This document shows, one piece after another, positions 25,577 to 33,290 of a stretch of DNA of 64,000 bases. Origin of the DNA: Ruegeria pomeroyi (GTDB lineage Bacteria > Pseudomonadota > Alphaproteobacteria > Rhodobacterales > Rhodobacteraceae). Both the position numbers and the translations under genes were made by a program. The DNA lies in assembly GCF_021405525.1 (NCBI RefSeq), contig NZ_JAGQAG010000001.1:1116001-1180000 (forward strand), in the 5' to 3' direction. Within the stretch, counting starts at the first letter, position 1. The number at the start of each line of letters is the position of its first letter. A model generated the notes under the pieces. The model searched no databases. It saw only the letters and a program-made list of their open reading frames with translations, and was not told the origin of the DNA.

Positions 25577-26835
25577 CAGTAAGACAGGACCAACTGGCCA
25601 ACGGCTTTCGCATCGTCAGCGAGAACATGCCGGGCCTGCAATCGGCGGCCATCGGCATCTGGGTGACCGCGGGCGGGCGGCATGAACGGATCGACCAGAA
25701 CGGCATCGCCCATTTCCTGGAACACATGGCGTTCAAGGGAACCGAGCGCCGCTCGGCGCTGCAGATTGCCGAGGCGATCGAGGATGTGGGCGGCTATATC
25801 AACGCCTATACCTCGCGCGAGGTGACCGCCTATTATGCCCGCGTCCTGAAAGAGGACGTGGCGCTGGCGCTCGACGTGATCGGCGATATCGTCCTCAACC
25901 CGGTCTTTGATCCGCGCGAGATCGAGGTCGAACGTGGCGTGATCCTGCAAGAGATCGGTCAGGCCCATGACACGCCCGACGACGTGATCTTTGACTGGTT
26001 GCAGGAAGAAAGCTATCGCGACCAGCCGCTGGGCCGCACCATCCTTGGCCCGGCCGAGCGGGTCAGCAGCTTTTCCCGCGCCGATCTGTCGGCCTTTGTG
26101 GCCGAGAATTACGGGCCCGAGCAGATGATTCTTTCGGCAACCGGCGCGGTCGATCACGACCTGCTGGTCCGGCTGGCTGAAGAGATGTTCGGCCATCTCA
26201 CTCCGCGCAAGGGTACGCTGGCGGAACCTGCGCTGTTTACCGGCGGCGAAGCACGGCGTGAAAAGGCGTTGGAGCAGGCCCATTTTGCGCTGGCCTTAGA
26301 GGGGCCCGGCTATCGCGACGACGCCATCTATACCGCTCAGATCTATTCCTCGGCGCTGGGGGGCGGCATGTCCTCGCGCCTGTTCCAGGAAGTGCGCGAA
26401 GTGCGTGGCCTGTGCTACACGATCTTTGCTCAGACCGGCGCCTATGCCGATACCGGCACCACCACCATCTATGCCGGGACCAGCGCGGGGCAGGTGGCCG
26501 AACTGGCGGGCATCACCATCGACGAGATGAAGCGCGCCGCGGACGATATGACCGAGGCCGAAGTGGCCCGTGCCCGCGCCCAGATGAAGGCCGGGATGCT
26601 GATGGGGCTGGAAAGCCCGTCGAACCGAGCCGAACGGCTGGCGCGGCTCGTGCAGATCTGGGGCAAGGTGCCTTCGCTCGAGGATACCGTGGCCCGGATC
26701 GACGCGGTCACCACCACCGATGTGCGCGCCTTTGCCGAGCGGATGGCGGTCCAGGCCCCGGCGGCGCTGGCGCTTTATGGCCCGGTTTCGGCCGCCCCCA
26801 ACCTGGCGGAGCTGCAAGAGAGGCGCGCCGCCTGA
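25573..26835 (+). CDS. M16-family zinc peptidase (mitochondrial-processing-peptidase-like)
   Basis: A 420-residue M16B peptidase starting at a GTG that overlaps the thrC stop. The inverted zinc motif is intact: GIAHFLEHMAFKGTERR (HXXEH) with the downstream Glu in EVERGVILQEI. The inactive C-terminal half and the GGGMSSRLFQEVREVRGLCY loop match bacterial processing peptidases related to the beta subunit of MPP. Target unknown. Conserved neighbour of thrC in this order. Confidence 0.94.
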   Translation: MTVRQDQLANGFRIVSENMPGLQSAAIGIWVTAGGRHERIDQNGIAHFLEHMAFKGTERRSALQIAEAIEDVGGYINAYTSREVTAYYARVLKEDVALALDVIGDIVLNPVFDPREIEVERGVILQEIGQAHDTPDDVIFDWLQEESYRDQPLGRTILGPAERVSSFSRADLSAFVAENYGPEQMILSATGAVDHDLLVRLAEEMFGHLTPRKGTLAEPALFTGGEARREKALEQAHFALALEGPGYRDDAIYTAQIYSSALGGGMSSRLFQEVREVRGLCYTIFAQTGAYADTGTTTIYAGTSAGQVAELAGITIDEMKRAADDMTEAEVARARAQMKAGMLMGLESPSNRAERLARLVQIWGKVPSLEDTVARIDAVTTTDVRAFAERMAVQAPAALALYGPVSAAPNLAELQERRAA

Positions 26836-27419
26836 TGCTGCTAGGCCGCCGCAAGCTGACACTCGAAACCGAGCGGCTCAGCCTGCGTCTGCCGGCGCAT
26901 TCCGACTATGCCGACTGGGCGGCGCTGCGGCGGGCCTCGCGTGACTATCTGATCCCGTGGGAGCCTAGCTGGGCCAGCGATCATCTCAGCCGCAAGAGTT
27001 TCACAAACCGGGTTTATTGGGCGCAACGCTCGGTCTCGAGCGGCTCGGCGGTGCCCCTGTTCGTGTTCCGGCGCTCGGACGATGTGCTGGTTGGGGCGAT
27101 CACGCTGGACAATATCCGCCGAGGTCCCGCCCAGGCGGGAACGCTGGGATACTGGACCGGGCAATGCTATGCCCGGCAGGGATATATGCGCGAGGCGATC
27201 GGCGCGGTGGTGCACCACGCCTTCTCCCGTCTCGACCTCAGCCGTCTCGAAGCCGCCTGCCTGCCCGAGAACATGGCCTCGCGCGGGCTGCTGGAAAGCT
27301 CGGGGTTCAAGTATGAAGGCGTGGCGCAGTCCTATCTTCAGATCAACGGGCGCTGGCGGACCCATGTCCTCTATGCCTGCCTGCGTTCGGACCGGCGCGG
27401 CAAGACGGATGCGGGCTAG
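26835..27419 (+). CDS. GNAT N-acetyltransferase (RimJ/RimL-like)
   Basis: A 194-residue protein beginning MLLGRRKLTLETERLSLRLP, typical of the RimJ/RimL group, with the acetyl-CoA region GTLGYWTGQCYARQGYMREA and RLEAACLPENMASRGLLESS. These acetylate N-terminal amines of ribosomal or other proteins; the substrate cannot be read from sequence. Its ATG overlaps the M16 peptidase TGA (TGATG), extending the surf1-thrC run. Confidence 0.9.
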   Translation: MLLGRRKLTLETERLSLRLPAHSDYADWAALRRASRDYLIPWEPSWASDHLSRKSFTNRVYWAQRSVSSGSAVPLFVFRRSDDVLVGAITLDNIRRGPAQAGTLGYWTGQCYARQGYMREAIGAVVHHAFSRLDLSRLEAACLPENMASRGLLESSGFKYEGVAQSYLQINGRWRTHVLYACLRSDRRGKTDAG

Positions 27420-27523
27420 ATGGGCGGTCTCGCGGCGTCGGGGCCGTTCCGGAGCCGGCGCGCTTTCTAAAGAACAGGGATCAGGGGCGTGACTTGCCGC
27501 GATGATGCGCTACTATTCATGGA

Positions 27524-28342
27524 ATGTGGCGGTTTCTACTGGCATTGACTTTACTTGCTGGGGGCGCGGCGGCTCAAGAGCGTCGCCCAAGCCATTGCAT
27601 TGCCATCGCCGATGCCGCGCCCGGCATCGAGTATCTGCACAAGGCGGGCTGGCAGGATCCGGTGCCGGATTATTCGGTGCGGATCGGCTATATCGCGCAT
27701 GCCTCGTTTCTGATCCAGACGCCCGGCGGGCTGAACGCGGTCACCGATTTCACCGACTTCATCGGCAGCGCCGACATGATCCCCGATATCGTGACCATGA
27801 ACCACGCGCACGAGACCCATTGGACGCAATTCCCCGACCCAGCGATCCCGCATGTTCTGCAAGGCTGGGGCCCGTTCGGCAAGGGAATAGAACACCATCT
27901 CGATCTGGGTGAAATGCTGATCCGGAATGTCTCGACCGATATCCGTTCGGTCTATGGTGGGGTCGAGGAGCGCGGCAATTCGATCTTCGTGTTCGAGGTC
28001 GAGGGAATGTGCATTGGGCATCTGGGACACCTGCACCATGTTCCCGACGATGCGCAATTCGCTGCCCTTGGCCGGCTTGATGTGGTGATGGCCGCTGTTG
28101 ATGGTGGCACGACCATGTCGCTTCCCGAGATGATCGCGGTGCTACGGCGCCTGAAAAGCTCGGTCATCATCCCGATGCACTGGTTCTCGGGGCATTCGCT
28201 GGACCGGTTTCTTGCAGGCGTTCGGAACGATTTCGACATTCGCCGCGATGGCGTGTCCGAGATCGACATATCGCTGCGCACGCTGCCCGACCGGCCCACG
28301 GTGGTGGTGCTTGAACCGCGCTACCTCGTCGATCTCGATTAG
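27524..28342 (+). CDS. Secreted metallo-beta-lactamase-fold protein with altered metal motif
   Basis: A 272-residue protein with a signal peptide (MWRFLLALTLLAGGAAAQ). The metal-binding loop reads MNHAHETHW (94-99), i.e. HxHxTH where the family has HxHxDH, so the Asp ligand is Thr98. GHLGHLHH at 164-171 and PMHWFSGHS near residue 224 supply further His. The pattern is closest to UlaG-like MBL proteins. A hydrolase function is possible but the metal-2 site looks changed. Weak ribosome-binding site; stands alone. Confidence 0.75.
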   Translation: MWRFLLALTLLAGGAAAQERRPSHCIAIADAAPGIEYLHKAGWQDPVPDYSVRIGYIAHASFLIQTPGGLNAVTDFTDFIGSADMIPDIVTMNHAHETHWTQFPDPAIPHVLQGWGPFGKGIEHHLDLGEMLIRNVSTDIRSVYGGVEERGNSIFVFEVEGMCIGHLGHLHHVPDDAQFAALGRLDVVMAAVDGGTTMSLPEMIAVLRRLKSSVIIPMHWFSGHSLDRFLAGVRNDFDIRRDGVSEIDISLRTLPDRPTVVVLEPRYLVDLD

Positions 28343-28380
28343 GGCTTGCCCGACCCGCGCACCTTGGGCATGGAAAGGGT

Positions 28381-29793
28381 ATGATCCTGAATCCCGCCGA
28401 TGAAAGCTTTGCCACCCATCTGCGCGGCCTGTTGCCCGCCGAGGTGTTGCGCCCGGTCGAGCCCCGCTATCTGGCCGAGCCGCGCGGGCGCTGGACCGGG
28501 CAGGCGGGCGTTCTGGCCTTGCCGCGTTCGACCGAGGAGGTGGCAACACTGATCCGGGCTGCATCGGCGCAGCGGGTGGCGGTGTTGCCTTATGGCGGCG
28601 GAACCGGGCTGGTGGGCGGACAGGTAATGCCCGACGGGCCCGCGCCGCTGGTCATCTCGCTGGAACGCATGAACCGGATACGCGGCGTCTATCCGCAAGA
28701 GAACGTTGTGGTGGCCGAGGCGGGCTGTATCCTGGCCGACATTCAAGATGCGGCCGGTGATGTGAACCGCCTGTTCCCGCTGTCGCTGGCGTCCGAAGGG
28801 TCCTGTCGGATCGGTGGCAATCTGGCCACCAATGCCGGCGGGGTGGGGGTGCTGCGCTATGGCAATGCCCGTGACCTGTGCCTGGGGCTTGAGGTGGTTC
28901 TGCCGAGCGGAGAGATCTGGAACGGGCTGACGCGCCTGCGAAAGGACAATACCGGCTATGATTTGCGGAACCTGCTGATCGGTTCCGAGGGCACGCTGGG
29001 CATCATCACTGCCGCCGCGCTGAAGCTTTTTCCGATGCCGAGCTCGCTGGGCACTGCATTGCTTGCGGTGCGCGATCCGCAGGCCGCGCTGGACATTCTG
29101 GCATTGGCGCGTGGCCAGAACGGCGAGTGTATCAGCGCCTTTGAGCTGATCCACCGTCAGAGCTTCGACTTTCTGGCGGAGACCCTGCCGCATCTGCGCC
29201 AACCGCTGGACCCGGTTCCGGAATGGAGCGTTCTGGTGGAGTTGGGCCTGTCGGGCGGTCTGGACGCGGTCACGGCGCTTGAGTCGCTGTTCGAGGCGGC
29301 GGTGGAGGCCGAATTGGCCAGCGATGGCGTAGTGGCACAGAGCGAGGCGCAGCGTGCCGCGCTCTGGAGCCTGCGCGAACAAATCCCCGAGGCCAATCGC
29401 CGGATCGGCTCGATCTCCAGCCATGACGTGTCGCTGCCGCTGTCGGAACTGCCCGCGTTCATCCGGCGCGGACAGGAGATGGTTGCCGCGGCGGGATCAT
29501 ACCGCATCAACTGCTTCGGTCACCTTGGGGACGGCAATCTGCACTACAACCTGTTTCCACCAAAGGGACGGAACCGGTCGGATTATGCGGATCAGGCCAC
29601 TGGCCTCAAGAGACTGGTGCATGACCTCGTGCACGAGTACGGCGGTTCTGTCAGCGCCGAGCACGGCATCGGACGGTTCAAGACCGGAGATCTACAGCGC
29701 TATGGCGATCCGGCGAAACTGGCCGCGATGCGTGCGATCAAAACTGCACTAGACCCTTTCGGTATCATGAATCCGGGTGCAGTGCTTGCGTGA
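28381..29793 (+). CDS. FAD-linked oxidase, GlcD/D-2-hydroxyglutarate dehydrogenase type
   Basis: A 470-residue flavoprotein. N-terminal FAD-binding type 4 domain: LPYGGGTGLVGGQVMP, SLASEGSCRIGGNLATNAGG, LRKDNTGYDLRNLLIGSEGT. C-terminal oxidase domain with INCFGHLGDGNLHYNLFP and SAEHGIGRFKTG. It oxidises a D-2-hydroxy acid (D-lactate, glycolate or D-2-hydroxyglutarate), probably passing electrons to the respiratory chain. AAAGGGT before the ATG is the ribosome-binding site. Confidence 0.9.
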   Translation: MILNPADESFATHLRGLLPAEVLRPVEPRYLAEPRGRWTGQAGVLALPRSTEEVATLIRAASAQRVAVLPYGGGTGLVGGQVMPDGPAPLVISLERMNRIRGVYPQENVVVAEAGCILADIQDAAGDVNRLFPLSLASEGSCRIGGNLATNAGGVGVLRYGNARDLCLGLEVVLPSGEIWNGLTRLRKDNTGYDLRNLLIGSEGTLGIITAAALKLFPMPSSLGTALLAVRDPQAALDILALARGQNGECISAFELIHRQSFDFLAETLPHLRQPLDPVPEWSVLVELGLSGGLDAVTALESLFEAAVEAELASDGVVAQSEAQRAALWSLREQIPEANRRIGSISSHDVSLPLSELPAFIRRGQEMVAAAGSYRINCFGHLGDGNLHYNLFPPKGRNRSDYADQATGLKRLVHDLVHEYGGSVSAEHGIGRFKTGDLQRYGDPAKLAAMRAIKTALDPFGIMNPGAVLA

Positions 29794-29805
29794 GAGGCAA
29801 GAGCA

Positions 29806-29852
29806 AGAAAATTCTGCGAATTTTCTAGTGAACAAAATTCGCAGAATTTTGT
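29806..29852. repeat. Tandem AAAATTC/GAATTTT palindromes between convergent genes
   Basis: Two perfect 21-bp palindromes, 29806-29826 (arms AGAAAATTC/GAATTTTCT, centre TGC) and 29832-29852 (arms ACAAAATTC/GAATTTTGT, centre GCA). Their 17-base cores are also reverse complements of each other, so they can alternatively pair as one 17-bp hairpin with a 9-base loop. They lie between the convergent FAD-oxidase and apt genes, so a bidirectional terminator role is plausible. Confidence 0.85.
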
Positions 29853-29862
29853 TCTGCGCCGG

Positions 29863-30402
29863 TCAGAGACCTTCGAAGGCGCAGAGCGCGTGCACATCCA
29901 TGCCCATCGCTTCCAGCACCTTGCGGCCGCCCAAGTCAGGCAGGTCAATGATGAAGGCGCAAGAGACGATCTCACCACCCAACCGTTCTATCAACCGGAT
30001 CCCGGCGGCGGCGGTGCCGCCGGTGGCCAGCAGGTCATCTACCAGCAGCACCTTCTCGCCTGGTTGGATCGCATCGTCGTGGATCTCGACAATCGCCTCG
30101 CCGTATTCCAGTTTATAGTCCTGGCTGATCGTGGTGCCGGGCAGCTTGCCTTTCTTGCGGATCGGTACGAAACCGACACTCAACTGGTGGGCAATGGCCC
30201 CGCCAAGAATAAAACCGCGCGCTTCCAGCCCCACCACCTTGTCGATCCGCTCGCCGGCATAAGGATGCAGCATCTGATCGATCGCCATGCGAAAACCGCG
30301 TGGATCGGCAAACAGCGTGGTCACATCCCGAAACAGGATCCCTTCATGGGGAAAATCGACGATGGTACGGATGTAATCCTGAACCGATTTCGTTCTGGAC
30401 AT
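29863..30402 (-). CDS. apt: Adenine phosphoribosyltransferase
   Basis: A 179-residue purine salvage enzyme making AMP from adenine and [34 protein letters not shown] and the PRPP motif [16 protein letters not shown] are diagnostic. N-terminal [21 protein letters not shown] matches the family. Convergent with the FAD oxidase; stop at 29863. Confidence 0.96.
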   Translation of the reverse strand: MSRTKSVQDYIRTIVDFPHEGILFRDVTTLFADPRGFRMAIDQMLHPYAGERIDKVVGLEARGFILGGAIAHQLSVGFVPIRKKGKLPGTTISQDYKLEYGEAIVEIHDDAIQPGEKVLLVDDLLATGGTAAAGIRLIERLGGEIVSCAFIIDLPDLGGRKVLEAMGMDVHALCAFEGL

Positions 30403-30552
30403 GTGGCCCCCCGGAAAACAGCGTTTCCTGCGGTTTGGCGCATGACGCGCGCAGACGCAAGGGGGAGGGGCGACTTGTATCGCCCCGAAACGGGGGCGTC
30501 GTCAGGTCTTGGTCCTGAGGCTGCCAAAAGACCGGTAGAGCGTTGCGGGCAG

Positions 30553-30669
30553 TCAGGAGAGATGCGGTTTCACCCAGTCGCGGCGATCCCGGATCAGCAG
30601 CGATTGTGCGGTGTGCAGGTTCATTGCATTTGCCTTCGTCATGTTGCTACGGTTGAAGTGCATCGACAT
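30553..30669 (-). CDS. Candidate small protein divergent from the RHH gene
   Basis: A 38-residue open frame starting at 30669, 3 bases from the left edge of the 26-bp palindrome, and ending at 30553. It reads MSMHFNRSNMTKANAMNLHT followed by a charged tail with RDRRDW. No Shine-Dalgarno, no family recognised. Supported only by its mirror-image placement relative to the palindrome; the frame stays open upstream by chance, so it may not be a gene. The 150-base gap to apt otherwise shows nothing. Confidence 0.3.
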   Translation of the reverse strand: MSMHFNRSNMTKANAMNLHTAQSLLIRDRRDWVKPHLS

Positions 30670-30672
30670 GAT

Positions 30673-30698
30673 ATATGCTTTGTATATACAAAGCATAT
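30673..30698. promoter_or_regulatory. 26-bp perfect palindrome, probable RHH operator
   Basis: Perfect palindrome with half-site ATATGCTTTGTAT, centred between 30685 and 30686. Its last two bases are the first two of the RHH gene's ATG. The AT-rich centre (GTATATAC) could also be the -10 region. Best read as an autoregulatory operator. Confidence 0.75.
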
Positions 30699-30900
30699 GC
30701 AGATTTTTCAACCACCGGGTAGGTTTGTGGGCAAGAAAGACGGAAAAAACGCCTCCAGAAAGGATGCGCAGCTGGTTTTGAGGCTCGACAAGAACGAGCG
30801 GGACGCGTTTGTGGAAAAGTGCAAGGCGCTCGACACCAGCGCCGCGCGCGAGATACGCCGCTTCATCCGCGAGTTCATGAAGGCGTATCCGGACGATTAG
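30697..30900 (+). CDS. Small ribbon-helix-helix-like DNA-binding protein
   Basis: A 67-residue basic protein. The segment QLVLRLDKNERDAFVEKCKA followed by LDTSAAREIRRFIREFM has the strand-helix-helix layout of MetJ/Arc-type proteins: an amphipathic strand, a helix with a conserved basic face, a turn at LDTSAA and a second helix. The start codon overlaps the 26-bp palindrome and there is no Shine-Dalgarno, suggesting a leaderless, self-repressed message. Its stop overlaps that of the convergent LysE gene by 3 bases. Confidence 0.7.
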   Translation: MQIFQPPGRFVGKKDGKNASRKDAQLVLRLDKNERDAFVEKCKALDTSAAREIRRFIREFMKAYPDD

Positions 30901-31526
30901 GTGGGGCGCCTCAGAAGGGCAGTGGCAATACCCATTCCCATCAGGGTCACCCCGCCGGTTCGGGTCAACCCGGCAATGACCGAAGGCCGGTCGATCCAGC
31001 GGCGCAGATGGTCGGCAAGCAGCGCATAGGCAAGCGCGTTCAGCCCTGCCAGACCGACAAAGGTTGCGATCAGGATGGCGAATTGCGGGACCAAGGGGGC
31101 TTCGGGGCGCAGAAACTGCGGCACGAAGGCGATGAAGAAGGCGATGGATTTCGGGTTCAGCGCGGTGACGGCGGCGGCATGGGCAAAGACCGAGCGTGCG
31201 CTGACATCCGGTGAGACACGCATCTGCGCCAGCCCGGCGCTGCCCGCGCTGCGGAACAGGCGATAGCCCAGCCACAGCAGATAGGCGGCGCCGACCCATT
31301 TGAGCACCGCAAACAGCGTGGCCGAGGCCAGCACCAATGCGCCAAGCCCGGCGAGCGAGGCGCTCATCGCGATGAGATCGCCCAGAGCCACCCCCGTGGC
31401 CGACGCCACGGCCACACCGCGCCCCTTGGACAGCGCATAGCTCAAGACCAGCAGCACGGTCGGGCCGGGGATCAGCAGAAGCGCGGTCGAGGCGGCAACA
31501 AAGGCAAGCCAGAGATCAAGGGGCAT
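30897..31526 (-). CDS. LysE-family amino-acid exporter
   Basis: 209 residues from the Met at 31526 (MPLDLWLAFVAASTALLLIP). Six hydrophobic segments; the family signature LLIPGPTVLLVLSYALSKGR with the conserved PGP, then GVALGDLIAMSASLAGLGAL and WVGAAYLLWLGYRLFRS. Members export lysine, threonine, homoserine or related metabolites. Start chosen at the Met before the first helix; an upstream frame adds a Cys/Arg-rich leader with no support. Confidence 0.9.
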   Translation of the reverse strand: MPLDLWLAFVAASTALLLIPGPTVLLVLSYALSKGRGVAVASATGVALGDLIAMSASLAGLGALVLASATLFAVLKWVGAAYLLWLGYRLFRSAGSAGLAQMRVSPDVSARSVFAHAAAVTALNPKSIAFFIAFVPQFLRPEAPLVPQFAILIATFVGLAGLNALAYALLADHLRRWIDRPSVIAGLTRTGGVTLMGMGIATALLRRPT

Positions 31527-31599
31527 TGGGGTCTCCGCAGGGTAAGGGCAGGCGGCAGTCAGCCCGCTTATCCGTTCACGGTCAAGTGTTCGTTTGTGC

Positions 31600-32472
31600 T
31601 CACAACACCCGACCTGCAACCGCGTCGAGCTTGGCAAGTAAGGCCGGGTCACGCGCTTCAGGTGCGGTCAGGATGGCATGCTCCAATGCGCGGTCGCAGC
31701 CATGCGGGCAGGGTGCGCGCTCGGCGCCCAGGAGGGCGGGCAGGCCCTTGACCATGGCGCGGGCCTTGTCGGCATTGCCCATCAGCGTGGCGATGATCCG
31801 GGTCACGTCCACCTCGCCATGATCGGGGTGCCAGCTGTCGTAATCGGTGACCATCGCCACCGAGGCATAACAAAGCTCGGCCTCGCGGGCGAGTTTGGCC
31901 TCGGGCATGTTGGTCATGCCGATCACATCGGCGCCCCAGTGTTCGCGGTACATCTTCGATTCCGCAAGTGTCGAGAATTGCGGCCCCTCCATCGCCAGAT
32001 AGGTGCCGCCGCGATGCACCGTGATGCCGGCGGCGCGGGCAGAGGTTTCACAGGCGTCCGACAGACGCGGGCAGGTGGGATGGGCGACGCTGACATGGGC
32101 GACGCAGCCGGTGCCAAAGAAGCTCTTCTCACGCGCAAAGGTGCGGTCGATGAACTGGTCGACGATCACGAAATGCCCCGGCGCCATCGCCTCGCGGAAC
32201 GATCCGCAGGCCGAGACCGAGATCACGTCGGTGACGCCCAACCGCTTGAGCGCGTCGATATTGGCGCGATAGGGGACCTCGGTCGGGGAATGTACGTGGC
32301 CGCGCCCGTGTCGGGGCAGAAAGGCCATGTCGACGCCACCCAACCGCCCGGTCAAGATCTGGTCCGAAGGCGCCCCCCATGGGGTGTCGACAGTGACCCA
32401 TTCCGCCGCGTCCAACCCGTCGATGTCATAGATGCCCGAGCCGCCGATCACGGCGATCTTGGTGTTGCGCAT
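31600..32472 (-). CDS. mtnP: S-methyl-5'-thioadenosine phosphorylase
   Basis: A 290-residue purine nucleoside phosphorylase-family enzyme. IAVIGGSGIYDIDGLD at the N-terminus, PRHGRGHVHSPTEVPYRANI, and YLAMEGPQFSTLAESKMYRE plus VIGMTNMPEAKLAREAELCY are MTAP hallmarks. It splits methylthioadenosine into adenine and methylthioribose-1-phosphate; the adenine can feed apt, which lies 1.2 kb away. Confidence 0.95.
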   Translation of the reverse strand: MRNTKIAVIGGSGIYDIDGLDAAEWVTVDTPWGAPSDQILTGRLGGVDMAFLPRHGRGHVHSPTEVPYRANIDALKRLGVTDVISVSACGSFREAMAPGHFVIVDQFIDRTFAREKSFFGTGCVAHVSVAHPTCPRLSDACETSARAAGITVHRGGTYLAMEGPQFSTLAESKMYREHWGADVIGMTNMPEAKLAREAELCYASVAMVTDYDSWHPDHGEVDVTRIIATLMGNADKARAMVKGLPALLGAERAPCPHGCDRALEHAILTAPEARDPALLAKLDAVAGRVL

Positions 32473-32548
32473 GTTGCTGGCCTTTTCCTGTTGCGGGCGT
32501 TTCGCGTCCGAGTTGTGCGGATTCCGGCGCGCATTTCAAGGGTGGGGC

Positions 32549-33130
32549 TCATTCTTGCCTCGGGCTGCTGCCGCCGATAAGTCCGCGCGTCCGCGATTGC
32601 GCCAGAAAATCCTGCCAGGCTGCCTCGAACTGGCCAAGCGGCCAGTCGCGGTCCTGCGCCCGTCCGTGGCGATCTCGGAAAGTGAAGCGAAAGCGGTTTC
32701 CCTGCCGCATTGCGGTAATCAATGTCTCTGCGCCGTTGTCCGAGAAGTTACACCCCAGCCCGGTCAGGCAGCCGGGCCAATTGCTGTGCCAGATCCGCCC
32801 CTGTTCACCCTCGACCCGAAGGCCGCCGGGGGCGAAAAGCGAGCCGGGCTCGATCCCGATCTCGACCGCAAAGCCCTCGACCTCGGGCGTGACAAAGAGA
32901 TATTGCGCGGCAAATTCGGGATGTGGCGAGAACACGTCCACGTGCCGCAGATAGCAGCGTTTCACCAATTTCCCTTGCTCGAACCGTTCATCGCACATGG
33001 AATCCCAGATGCCGATCAGTCGGTGATGGGTGACCCGCCAGTTGCCGGCGGTATCGTTGCCCTGCATGTCCTGGGCATGGGCGGGCAGGGCGATCAGGGC
33101 GGAAAGCAGCAAGGGGATCAGGGAACGCAT
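32549..33130 (-). CDS. Secreted protein, IalB-like
   Basis: A 193-residue protein with a clear signal peptide (MRSLIPLLLSALIALPAHAQ). The mature part has WDSMCDERFEQGKLVKRCYL and CLTGLGCNFSDNG, a Cys spacing resembling invasion-associated locus B proteins, which are periplasmic and of unclear biochemical role. Downstream of mtnP's promoter side, same strand; 76-base gap. Function not assigned. Confidence 0.65.
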   Translation of the reverse strand: MRSLIPLLLSALIALPAHAQDMQGNDTAGNWRVTHHRLIGIWDSMCDERFEQGKLVKRCYLRHVDVFSPHPEFAAQYLFVTPEVEGFAVEIGIEPGSLFAPGGLRVEGEQGRIWHSNWPGCLTGLGCNFSDNGAETLITAMRQGNRFRFTFRDRHGRAQDRDWPLGQFEAAWQDFLAQSRTRGLIGGSSPRQE

Positions 33131-33290
33131 GCAAGACAGGTGAGCAGCGGTCGGGTCGCGTGCAAGTCACGTTGCCGCGAGCGAAAGTCATGCATGCGAC
33201 GCATAGCCGCTATCCGTGCTGCGCCATGGCCGTATGGGTAGCGATTCGTTACAAGGCGCGGAACGCGAACTCCCCATCAGGACCTGACCC

